Shown here one piece after another: positions 1-5,999 of a DNA stretch of 7,606 nucleotides. Both the position numbers and the translations under genes were made by a program. The stretch's first letter is position 1, and every line of letters begins with the position of its first letter. The stretch is taken from positions 1 through 7,606 of the forward strand of contig JARIAA010000271.1 in assembly GCA_029264635.1 (NCBI GenBank). The letters run 5' to 3'. The notes below the pieces were generated by a model, which saw only the letters and a list, made by a program, of their open reading frames with translations, ran no database searches and was not told the DNA's origin. This stretch comes from Psychrobacter sp. (lineage in GTDB: Bacteria; Pseudomonadota; Gammaproteobacteria; Pseudomonadales; Moraxellaceae).

Positions 1-972
1 TTTGATGTGCCGCCGCACCAGTACGAGTTTAGTCGCCTAAATGTTGACTATACGTTAACCAGTAAACGCAAATTAAAGCAATTGGTCGATGAAGGCATCG
101 TTAGCGGTTGGGATGACCCACGTATGACGACCATCGCTGGTATGCGTCGCCGTGGTTATACGCCCGAGGGCTTACGTGATTTCAGTGAACGCGTCGGCGT
201 GACCAAAGTAGATAGCGTTGTTGATTTTCGCCTATTAGAGTTTAGCATTCGTCAGTCATTAGAGACGACGACCGCGCGTGGTATGGCGGTGCTTAAGCCC
301 TTAAAAGTGACGATTACGAATTTTGCGGAAGCAGTCAGTAGTTGGGAGTCGCAAAAAGCCGATAGCGTTCAGGCGCGCTGGGATGAGGACGCACAGACCT
401 TATGGCTTACGCAGCCAAACCATCCAAATGTCGATATGGGCGAGCGTGAAATACCCTTTACCGAAACCCTTTATATAGATCAAGGTGATTACGAGATTGA
501 ACCGCCTGCAGGGTATAAGCGCTTGTCACCAGAAAAAAATGAGATTCGCCTGCGTAATACTTATGTGTTGGCAGTGAGTGAGCATATTACTGATGATAGT
601 GGCAATGTGGTTGAGCTAAAGGCAACGATTGATCCTGCGACTCTAGGTAATAATCCTGAAGGTCGTAAAGTTAAAGGCGTCATTCATTGGGTATCGGCCA
701 GCCAAGGCGTGCCTGCGACCGTACGCATGTATGAGCAGCTATTTAATGCCGAAGACCCAAGCGGCGTCGCTGACGTTCATCAAGCGTTAAATCCCAATTC
801 ATTGACTGAGCTTGACGCCGTAGTTGAGCCATCATTGGCTAATAGCGAGGCTGGCATGCGCTTTCAGTTTGAGCGTGAAGGCTACTTTATTGCAGACAGT
901 AAAGACCACACAAGCGACAAGCCCGTGTTTAACCAAATTGTAAGCTTACGCGACAGCTATAAGCCAGCTTAA
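1..972 (+). CDS. glnS: Glutaminyl-tRNA synthetase, C-terminal part (5' end outside window)
   Basis: This cytoplasmic class Ic aminoacyl-tRNA synthetase charges tRNA-Gln with glutamine using ATP. The reading frame is open from base 1 (Phe-Asp-Val-Pro-Pro-His-Gln-Tyr-Glu-Phe), so the gene enters from the left. A GTG at 7 is internal, not a start. About 323 residues are present; E. coli GlnRS has roughly 550, so about 230-250 N-terminal residues (most of the Rossmann catalytic domain) are missing. Visible landmarks are the KMSKS-equivalent loop TSKRKL (visible residues 20-25, bases 58-75), GWDDPRM, RRRGYTPEG, and the anticodon-binding beta-barrels with QPNHPNVDMGERE, YKRLSPEKNEIRLRN, GRKVKGVIHWVSA and FQFEREGYF, ending near VSLRDSYKPA. 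These follow E. coli GlnRS block by block. The E. coli loop reads MSKRKL, so Thr replaces Met here. No terminator follows before the next gene. Confidence 0.97.
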   Translation, partial: FDVPPHQYEFSRLNVDYTLTSKRKLKQLVDEGIVSGWDDPRMTTIAGMRRRGYTPEGLRDFSERVGVTKVDSVVDFRLLEFSIRQSLETTTARGMAVLKPLKVTITNFAEAVSSWESQKADSVQARWDEDAQTLWLTQPNHPNVDMGEREIPFTETLYIDQGDYEIEPPAGYKRLSPEKNEIRLRNTYVLAVSEHITDDSGNVVELKATIDPATLGNNPEGRKVKGVIHWVSASQGVPATVRMYEQLFNAEDPSGVADVHQALNPNSLTELDAVVEPSLANSEAGMRFQFEREGYFIADSKDHTSDKPVFNQIVSLRDSYKPA

Positions 973-1058
973 TGATGCTAATCGCTCAATAACTCGTTGC
1001 TGGCTATATCTATGAAGAAACCAGATACGCACGTTTGTCGATACATTTAAAAAAGAGT

Positions 1059-1064
1059 GAAGAG
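1059..1064 (+). promoter_or_regulatory. Purine-rich ribosome binding site supporting the ATG at 1068
   Basis: GAAGAG lies 3 nt before the ATG at 1068, and a second purine run, AAAGAG at 1052-1057, lies 10 nt before it. The upstream in-frame TTG at 1035 has no comparable purine run before it, and the 11 residues it would add do not resemble the patatin fold. The RBS therefore favours the ATG at 1068, although neither purine run is a textbook AAGGAG at ideal spacing. Confidence 0.5.
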
Positions 1065-1067
1065 ATT

Positions 1068-2081
1068 ATGATTAAAAAATCGATCAATCTAGCATTGCAA
1101 GGCGGCGGTTCTCATGGCGCCTTTACTTGGGGCGTGCTAGATCACTTTATGGAGGATGGCCGTGTCAGTGTAGAGGGTATTACTGGGACCAGTGCTGGTG
1201 CTATGAATGCAGCCGTTTTAGCACAAGGCTATATGGAGGGCGGCGCAGATGGCGCACGTGCGTCGCTTGAGAAGTTTTGGCGGCAAGTGGCGCGCATGGG
1301 CATGATGAGCCCAATCAAGCGCAGTCCTTTGAGCATCCTGACAGGTAGCTGGAATATGGATGATTCGCCAGCTTACCTGATGCTCGATTTGTTTAGTCGC
1401 GTGGCATCGCCTTATAATACCAACCCGTTAAATATAAATCCACTACGTGATTTGGTTGAGGCTACCATCGACTTTGAAAAGGTTAGAGCCTGTAGCGTGC
1501 TCAAGCTATTTGTGGCTGCAACCAACGTGCATACGGGCAAAATAAAAGTATTTAACCGTGAAGAGCTGACCGCAGATATGCTCCTAGCATCGGCGTGCTT
1601 GCCCTCCTATTTTCAAGCCGTTGAAATCGATGGCGTGCCTTATTGGGATGGTGGTTATGTGGGTAACCCACCTATGTACCCTCTGTTTCATACTACCAAG
1701 TCCAATGATATCGTCATCGTTCAAATTAACCCCATCGAGCGCAGTGAAACGCCAAAGAGTGCCGTAGAAATACAAAATCGTATTAATGAGATTTCGTTTA
1801 ATTCATCTTTGCTAAGGGAGCTGCGAGCCATTGACTTTGTCACCCGTCAGCTGCGTAAAGACAATTTAGATAAAGAGTATTATTCAGAGATATTTGTACA
1901 TCGCGTCGAGGCCACAGAACAAATCAATCCATTATCAGCATCTAGTAAAATAAATTCTGAATGGGCATTTTTGACCCACCTACGTGATATCGGTCGTGAG
2001 TCTGCCAAAGCTTTCCTTGATGAGCACTATGCAACGTTAGGTAAAGCATCTACCTTGGATTTGCAGAGTGAATTTTCATAA
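1068..2081 (+). CDS. Patatin-like phospholipase family protein
   Basis: This is a predicted serine acyl hydrolase of the bacterial patatin family, likely acting on phospholipid or acyl-ester substrates. Counting from the ATG at 1068 it has 337 residues. The strand-turn-helix oxyanion motif GGGSHGAF is at residues 12-19, with His where many patatins have Arg or Lys. The nucleophile elbow GTSAG is at 40-44 (Ser42), and the dyad Asp lies in DGG at 194-196 (Asp194). Both catalytic residues are present, so the enzyme should be active. The C-terminal part (ELRAIDFVTRQL onward, then an HRVEA segment) resembles the DUF3734-type extension of this subfamily. There is no convincing signal peptide, so a cytosolic or peripheral location is inferred. 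The gene starts 95 nt after glnS with no terminator between them, so read-through from glnS is possible. It ends at a strong terminator. The substrate is unknown. Confidence 0.93.
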   Translation: MIKKSINLALQGGGSHGAFTWGVLDHFMEDGRVSVEGITGTSAGAMNAAVLAQGYMEGGADGARASLEKFWRQVARMGMMSPIKRSPLSILTGSWNMDDSPAYLMLDLFSRVASPYNTNPLNINPLRDLVEATIDFEKVRACSVLKLFVAATNVHTGKIKVFNREELTADMLLASACLPSYFQAVEIDGVPYWDGGYVGNPPMYPLFHTTKSNDIVIVQINPIERSETPKSAVEIQNRINEISFNSSLLRELRAIDFVTRQLRKDNLDKEYYSEIFVHRVEATEQINPLSASSKINSEWAFLTHLRDIGRESAKAFLDEHYATLGKASTLDLQSEFS

Positions 2082-2148
2082 TTGCACGACCAGCGGATTC
2101 ATAGCTTAATATTATAAAATAAACCCAACAATAGTAGTTTGCAATTGT

Positions 2149-2182
2149 GCCCATTTCTAGTACGCTAGAGATGGGCTTTTTT
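2149..2182 (+). terminator. Rho-independent terminator after the patatin gene
   Basis: Arms at 2149-2160 (GCCCATTTCTAG) and 2165-2176 (CTAGAGATGGGC) form a 12-bp stem with a single U-G wobble and the tetraloop TACG, followed by six T at 2177-2182. It sits 67 nt after the patatin stop codon and separates that gene from the phospholipase-D-like gene. Confidence 0.93.
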
Positions 2183-2222
2183 ATGAATAGCATTTTATAC
2201 AGTAAATATTAAGGGTGTAGGC

Positions 2223-2990
2223 ATGGCAAAATTTTTGAACACAAGCGGTACGACTTATCATTTAGAAGAGCTGATTAAAAACGCCTCTGATCGCCTGATT
2301 ATTATCAGTCCATATTTAAAATTAAATGAGCGTATCAAAGAGCTGTTAGAGGATCGCAATCGGCTCAAGATTGATATCCGTATCGTTTATGGCAAAAACG
2401 ATTTACAGCCAGAAGAGATCAACTGGCTTAAAAACTTAACCTTTATTCGTACCAGCTTTTGCAAAAACTTGCATGCCAAATGCTATCTTAATGAAAATGA
2501 ATGCATTATCACCAGTTTAAATCTGTATGAATTTAGCCAAGTAAACAATAATGAGATGGGCGTGCTCATTTATCGAAATGAAGATGCCAAGCTATACGCA
2601 GATACTTATGATGAAGCCCAGCGTATTATTCGTATCAGTGATGAAGTAAGAATGTCACTTGAAAAAATCAGCGAAGCTGATAACAAAGCGGATGTCAATA
2701 GTCAGGCAAAAGCAAGTAAACCAGTAGAGATGGCTTCTCACAGCTCCTCTCACAGTAGTGCCAATCCTACAGAATTGACGCCAAATTACTCTAAACTCAC
2801 AACTGCGAAGCTGGCTAAAGAATTGGGATTTAAGACCCAAGTGTTAAATGACAAACTGGTCGAGGTGGGCTATTTAAAAGAAAAAGATGGCGAGCTAGTA
2901 TTAACAGATGCTGGACGCGCTGCTGGTGGTACAAGCAAGCGTGGTAAATTTGGAGAGTTTTGCTTGTGGGATGCAGGAATGGTGGTTTAG
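2223..2990 (+). CDS. Phospholipase-D-like domain protein with C-terminal winged-helix-like domain
   Basis: This is a 255-residue protein of the PLD superfamily with a single HKD half-site. The N-terminal domain (about 1-146) has the strand LIIISPYLK (25-33). It also has the variant catalytic motif: His84-x-Lys86 in NLHAKCYLNENE, followed by TSLN at 97-100 and EFSQVNNNEMGV at 103-114. The canonical motif is HxK(x4)D(x6)GSxN. Here the H-to-S spacing is one residue shorter and Asn or Glu stands in the Asp position. PLD enzymes need two HKD half-sites, so this protein would have to dimerise. A low-complexity Ser/His/Ala linker (about 150-187) leads to a compact C-terminal region (about 188-255) with a helix-turn-helix look (LTTAKLAKELGF...LNDKLVEVGYL) and a basic end, RGKFGEFCLWD. 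DNA or RNA processing or binding is plausible, but neither substrate nor role can be read from the sequence. AAGGG at 2211-2215 is the likely RBS. No clear promoter is visible between the preceding terminator and the gene. Confidence 0.88.
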   Translation: MAKFLNTSGTTYHLEELIKNASDRLIIISPYLKLNERIKELLEDRNRLKIDIRIVYGKNDLQPEEINWLKNLTFIRTSFCKNLHAKCYLNENECIITSLNLYEFSQVNNNEMGVLIYRNEDAKLYADTYDEAQRIIRISDEVRMSLEKISEADNKADVNSQAKASKPVEMASHSSSHSSANPTELTPNYSKLTTAKLAKELGFKTQVLNDKLVEVGYLKEKDGELVLTDAGRAAGGTSKRGKFGEFCLWDAGMVV

Positions 2991-3084
2991 TTATTAGGTT
3001 GACTATAAACTTATTTACTTAGTAATAAATGGCATAACCGCATTACAATCCGTCACAAGACATTCATAACCAGTTTGTTAAGAT

Positions 3085-3101
3085 AAAGTGGACTTTCACT
3101 T
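3085..3101 (+). repeat. Nested short palindromes upstream of the peroxiredoxin gene
   Basis: AAAGT-GG-ACTTT (3085-3096) is a perfect palindrome with a 2-nt centre. It overlaps AAGTG-6 nt-CACTT (3086-3101). Both lie about 115 nt before the peroxiredoxin start, a reasonable position for an operator. No known regulator is recognised. Confidence 0.35.
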
Positions 3102-3152
3102 GCGTGCACTAAGTTATGGTTTAATAGCTTGACACGTCGATCATAATAATAG

Positions 3153-3182
3153 AGCGCATAAACCTACCTTATAGTTTGCGCT
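3153..3182 (+). repeat. Inverted repeat in the peroxiredoxin leader
   Basis: AGCGCA (3153-3158) and TGCGCT (3177-3182) are perfect inverted arms. AAC (3161-3163) and GTT (3174-3176) extend the stem beyond a 2-nt bulge, leaving a 10-nt loop. The structure ends 16 nt before the Shine-Dalgarno sequence, so it could be an RNA hairpin in the leader or an operator. No T-tract follows, so it is not a terminator. Confidence 0.4.
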
Positions 3183-3210
3183 TATAACTTACACAACTAA
3201 GGAGCCAAGC

Positions 3211-3849
3211 ATGGCACATTTACGTTTAGGTGATGAAGCCCCAAATTTTGACGCCAGTACCACAGAGGGTGATATTAATTTTTACGATTGGGCGAAAGAT
3301 AGCTGGGTAGTGTTGTTTTCGCATCCTGCTGACTATACGCCAGTATGTACCACTGAGCTTGGGCGCACGGCGGCTCTAGGTGGTGAGTTCCAAAAGCGCA
3401 ATGTCAAACCTATTGCTTTATCGGTTGATGGCTTAGAGGATCATAAAGGCTGGGCACGTGATATCGAAGAGACCCAAGGCAGCGCTGTCAACTTCCCAAT
3501 CATCGCGGATTTCGATCGCAAAGTGGCAGATCTTTATGACATGATTCATCCAAACGCAGACAATACGGCGACCGTTAGAAGCGTTTTTATCATTGATCCT
3601 AAGAAAAAAGTACGCTTGACTCTGACCTATCCTGCCAGCTGTGGCCGTAACTTTGATGAGATTGTTCGTGTCATTGACGCGCTACAATTGTCTGATGAAT
3701 ATAACGTGGCGACGCCTGTCGACTGGCAAGAAGGCGATGATGTGATTATCCCACCAAGCGTAAAAAACGAAGATATTGCCGCCAACTACCCCAAAGGTCA
3801 TACCGAGATCAAACCGTATTTGCGTACCACGCCTGCGCCGAATAAGTAA
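3211..3849 (+). CDS. 1-Cys peroxiredoxin, Prx6/AhpC-TSA type
   Basis: This cytoplasmic thiol peroxidase reduces hydrogen peroxide and organic hydroperoxides. At 212 residues it has the usual length for the Prx6 subfamily. The thioredoxin-fold N-terminus carries LGDEAPNFDASTTEG, and the active site is HPADYTPVCTTE with Thr43 and peroxidatic Cys46. The conserved active-site Arg is Arg123 (TVRSVFIID). The Prx6-type C-terminal region includes YPASCGRNFDEI, PVDWQEGDDVIIPP and NYPKGHTEIKPYLRTTP. A second Cys, Cys144, sits where relatives generally have Thr or another small residue. The start is fixed by a perfect AAGGAG at 3199-3204, 6 nt before the ATG. The gene is monocistronic: 220 nt of intergenic DNA precede it and its own terminator follows. 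The inverted repeats in the leader hint at regulation, but I cannot name a regulator. The reductant is not evident from the neighbours. Confidence 0.96.
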   Translation: MAHLRLGDEAPNFDASTTEGDINFYDWAKDSWVVLFSHPADYTPVCTTELGRTAALGGEFQKRNVKPIALSVDGLEDHKGWARDIEETQGSAVNFPIIADFDRKVADLYDMIHPNADNTATVRSVFIIDPKKKVRLTLTYPASCGRNFDEIVRVIDALQLSDEYNVATPVDWQEGDDVIIPPSVKNEDIAANYPKGHTEIKPYLRTTPAPNK

Positions 3850-3880
3850 AGTAAGTATTAAACTGTAAATGAAACATAAC

Positions 3881-3924
3881 AGGCCTCATAACTTAAAGTT
3901 GTGGGGCTTCTTATTATTCTTTTT
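3881..3924 (+). terminator. Rho-independent terminator after the peroxiredoxin gene
   Basis: AGGCCTCATAAC (3881-3892) pairs with GTTGTGGGGCTT (3898-3909) through a loop of about 5 nt. Three G-U wobbles are tolerated at RNA level. A T-rich tract (TTCTTATTATTCTTTTT) follows to 3924. It begins 31 nt after the peroxiredoxin stop. The wobbles and interrupted T-tract make it weaker than the other terminators in the window. Confidence 0.8.
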
Positions 3925-3956
3925 ACAAGGTCTCATAAGGTTTTGCTATGATGATA

Positions 3957-3993
3957 AGAGTAAGCTACGACGATGGTATAGTGAACTTACTCT
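3957..3993. repeat. Perfect 8-bp inverted repeat in the peroxiredoxin/GST intergenic region
   Basis: AGAGTAAG (3957-3964) and CTTACTCT (3986-3993) are exact inverted copies separated by 21 nt. Only AAAAA, not T, follows on the plus strand, and the preceding gene already has a terminator, so a terminator role is unlikely. The right arm lies inside the candidate 77-bp element bounded by GTATAGT and ACTATAC. Confidence 0.5.
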
Positions 3994-4151
3994 AAAAATG
4001 TCACAGCGAGGCTAATAAAACACATAACGCTTTTATTTTATAGGGACTATACAAATTGTTGTTAACGACCATTTTTAGCTACCAGTATGAGCATCATAAT
4101 AAAATCCATTAGCGTCAAGACGATGTTGATTAAAATACCAAGGAGTTTGCC

Positions 4152-4814
4152 ATGAAAAAGCTATATTTAACCCGCACTGCCCCCAATCCGCGTAAAGCCA
4201 TTATTTTACTGGCCTCAAAAGGTATTGATGTTGATGATATGGACGATATCGACGTGGTAGATGTTGATTTTGCTACTCGTGATCAGTTCTCAGAGGCTTT
4301 TACCAAGATTAATCCCATGCAGACCGTACCTGTCCTGACATTAGATGATCATACCGTACTCAATGACTCACAAGCAGTGTGTGAGTATCTTGACCGCGTC
4401 TATGGTGAGCGATCAGTGATGGGTAATGACGTGGTACAACGGGCGCAGGTCTGCTCTATGCGCCGTATTGCTGAGTTTGAAGTGCTATACAACCTTATGC
4501 TAGCCTTTCAACACAGTCATCCTTCTAAAGCCCAGCGCGTCGAACAAGTACCAGAATTTGTCGCGCCCTCGGTTGCACGTGCGGTCAAAGCGCTGTCTTA
4601 TTTTGAAAACGCCTTAGAGGGTCATGATTATTTGGTGGGCGATCAGTTAAGTTTTGCCGATATTGTGCTATATCTTGGACTGGATTTTGGTAAAGCTTTG
4701 AAAGTAAATCCTAATGAACAAGGTGAGAATTTGGCACGTTTTTATCAGATGATGCATGAGCGTTTTAGCATTAAAAAAATGGCTAAAGCTGAATCTAAAG
4801 AAAACAAAGAATAA
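4152..4814 (+). CDS. Glutathione S-transferase family protein
   Basis: This is a 220-residue cytosolic protein with the two-domain GST fold. The N-terminal thioredoxin-like domain (about 1-85) contains the APNPRKAIILLASKGI opening at residues 10-25, the Val59-cis-Pro60 turn in MQTVPVLTLDD, and the glutathione gamma-glutamyl contact Asp72-Ser73 in LNDSQAVCEYLD. The all-helical C-terminal domain contains the N-capping box DQLSFAD (164-170). These features fit a glutathione-binding GST or an SspA-like non-enzymatic GST. The first is preferred because the glutathione-contact motif is intact, but the substrate cannot be inferred. An unusually Asp-rich stretch (residues 27-39) lies between helix 1 and strand 2. 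The start is supported by AAGGAG at 4140-4145. The gene stands alone, followed by its own terminator. A role in detoxification or stress is only suggested by family membership and the neighbouring peroxiredoxin. Confidence 0.88.
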   Translation: MKKLYLTRTAPNPRKAIILLASKGIDVDDMDDIDVVDVDFATRDQFSEAFTKINPMQTVPVLTLDDHTVLNDSQAVCEYLDRVYGERSVMGNDVVQRAQVCSMRRIAEFEVLYNLMLAFQHSHPSKAQRVEQVPEFVAPSVARAVKALSYFENALEGHDYLVGDQLSFADIVLYLGLDFGKALKVNPNEQGENLARFYQMMHERFSIKKMAKAESKENKE

Positions 4815-4875
4815 AGCTATCCCTTTAAAAATTCTATACTTGATACTTAAAAACTACTTGTAGTCATAGTAATAT

Positions 4876-4929
4876 GCCAACCACTGATCATTGTCTTTAC
4901 TCTCAATGCTCAATGGCTGGCCTTTTTTT
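4876..4929 (+). terminator. Rho-independent terminator after the GST-like gene
   Basis: The 18-nt arms 4876-4893 and 4904-4921 pair at 15 of 18 positions around a 10-nt loop. Mismatches fall at the 5th, 9th and 13th pairs from the base. Seven T follow at 4923-4929. The hairpin starts 62 nt after the GST-like stop. The T-run followed by ATT and seven A is itself symmetrical, so weak minus-strand activity is possible, but no minus-strand gene needs it. The rest of the spacer up to 5089 is AT-rich, with no recognisable gene or clear promoter. Confidence 0.85.
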
Positions 4930-5104
4930 ATTAAAAAAACAGCAAACTACCATAACTACGGTAATCCTTAGCAGAGTCTGCCGCCACTTTCATCAATAAA
5001 AGCTTAAGATATAAAACCAAACATTTTCATTACAAAATTTACGTGGTTCGAAGTTATAGTAGTTAAAGTATTTTTAGAAGATTTGTAACATGACAGGTCA
5101 TATT

Positions 5105-5974
5105 ATGAAACCAATGTTGAGACTTATATTGTTGCCAAGCTTATTATCGGCAGGCTTGTTCTTAAGTGCCTGTGATGATAGTTCACTCATCAATGATGCA
5201 GGAGTTGAGGACAATGCGAATGCTGTTATGGTCAAAGACACTAAGAATGTACCTACTGCTAACCTGAGCGCGGAGGAGCAGATGATTTATAATCTTGCCC
5301 GTTATCGCTGGACATTAGCGAGTGCAACCGATAATAATGGGCAGCCATTGAAAAAGCTGATGGATATTAACGATCAAGTGACACTGTCATTTAATCAGTA
5401 CCAAGGTCAGAACTCTATTAGCTATAGTGTTGGTTGCAATATGGCCAATGCCACTTATGAGTTACAAGGTAATAGATTAACGACTGATGCCGCCATGAGT
5501 ACTAAAATGCTCTGTGATGATTTGAACGTAGCAGAAAACAGTTTAAACGAGATTATGCAAGGCATAAGTCAGTTGAGCTTAACGGAAGATAACACTTCTG
5601 CTATGTTGACCCAAAATACTGCTGATGCAACCTTAATGTGGATAGGCAAATTGACTGCGCAGGCGAAGTACAATAGTAAGGGCGAAACAGTATTTTGGGC
5701 AGTACGCGCCGCTACAACGCCATGTGTAGACAACAGCACACAACCATGTTTACAAGTAAAAACTGTCAATTACGATGACCAAGGCTTGAAGACAAGCGAG
5801 GGCGAATGGACTGAGTTTGTGGGTAGCATCGATGGCTATCAACATGACGAGGGGCGTGATGACGTATTGCGTCTACAGCGTTATGAGCTTAATACCTCAG
5901 ATGCTAGCACTGCCTCAGACATACAATATGCTTATGTATTAGATACAATTATTGAAAGTACAGTCGTCAGCTAA
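5105..5974 (+). CDS. Lipoprotein with META/HslJ domain and DUF4377 domain
   Basis: This predicted envelope lipoprotein has 289 residues from the ATG at 5105. The signal peptide is MKPMLRLILLPSLLSAGLFLSAC, with lipobox LSAC and lipidated Cys23. An in-frame ATG at 5090 would add MTGHI; the later ATG gives a more typical signal peptide starting with Lys, so it is preferred, though neither RBS is strong. Asp follows the lipidated Cys at +2, which in Enterobacteria signals inner-membrane retention. Residues about 66-185 form a META domain: RYRWTLASA, SVGCNMANATYELQGNRL, the AMSTKMLCDD motif and a closing LMWIGKL. Residues about 195-285 match DUF4377: VRAATTPC, QPCLQVKTVNY, the WTEFVGSIDGYQHDEG core and YAYVLDTI. 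Each domain has two Cys (111/137 and 207/215), possibly disulfides. META domains are linked to heat-shock or adhesion-related envelope proteins, and DUF4377 has no known function. The gene converges on ruvC. Confidence 0.9.
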   Translation: MKPMLRLILLPSLLSAGLFLSACDDSSLINDAGVEDNANAVMVKDTKNVPTANLSAEEQMIYNLARYRWTLASATDNNGQPLKKLMDINDQVTLSFNQYQGQNSISYSVGCNMANATYELQGNRLTTDAAMSTKMLCDDLNVAENSLNEIMQGISQLSLTEDNTSAMLTQNTADATLMWIGKLTAQAKYNSKGETVFWAVRAATTPCVDNSTQPCLQVKTVNYDDQGLKTSEGEWTEFVGSIDGYQHDEGRDDVLRLQRYELNTSDASTASDIQYAYVLDTIIESTVVS

Positions 5975-5992
5975 ATCGTTGAACTTAACGAT
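5975..5992. terminator. Weak hairpin between the convergent lipoprotein and ruvC genes
   Basis: ATCGTT (5975-5980) and AACGAT (5987-5992) form a perfect 6-bp stem with a 6-nt loop directly after the lipoprotein stop. No T-tract follows on either strand and the stem is short, so termination here would be inefficient or factor-dependent. Only 25 nt separate the two convergent stop codons, and this is the only structure between them. Confidence 0.3.
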
Positions 5993-5999
5993 CAAAGCA

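Larger units (their letters stand above)
3850..4151. other. 302-base intergenic region between peroxiredoxin and GST-like genes
   Basis: No coding region or RNA gene is recognisable here. The first part holds the peroxiredoxin terminator (3881-3924). The middle holds the inverted-repeat structures described separately (3957-3993 and 3976-4052). The last 100 bases are AT-rich leader ending in AAGGAG at 4140-4145, 6 nt before the GST-like ATG. I could not find a -35/-10 pair with acceptable sequence and spacing, so the promoter is unassigned. Confidence 0.7.

Noticed and set aside
1035..1067. TTG start giving the patatin protein 11 extra residues
   Set aside because: It lacks a ribosome binding site and the added residues are not part of the fold. 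The ATG at 1068 has purine-rich sequence just upstream.
3129..3147. Perfect TTGACA at 3129-3134 as a -35 box for the peroxiredoxin gene
   Set aside because: The nearest TATAAT-like hexamer (CATAAT at 3142-3147) is only 7 nt away, and the next (TATAGT at 3170) is 35 nt away. Neither spacing works for sigma-70.
3171..3185. OxyR half-site before the peroxiredoxin gene
   Set aside because: ATAG and TTAT ends match partly, but two key positions differ, no second half-site lies at the required spacing, and the position next to the RBS is unusual for an activator.
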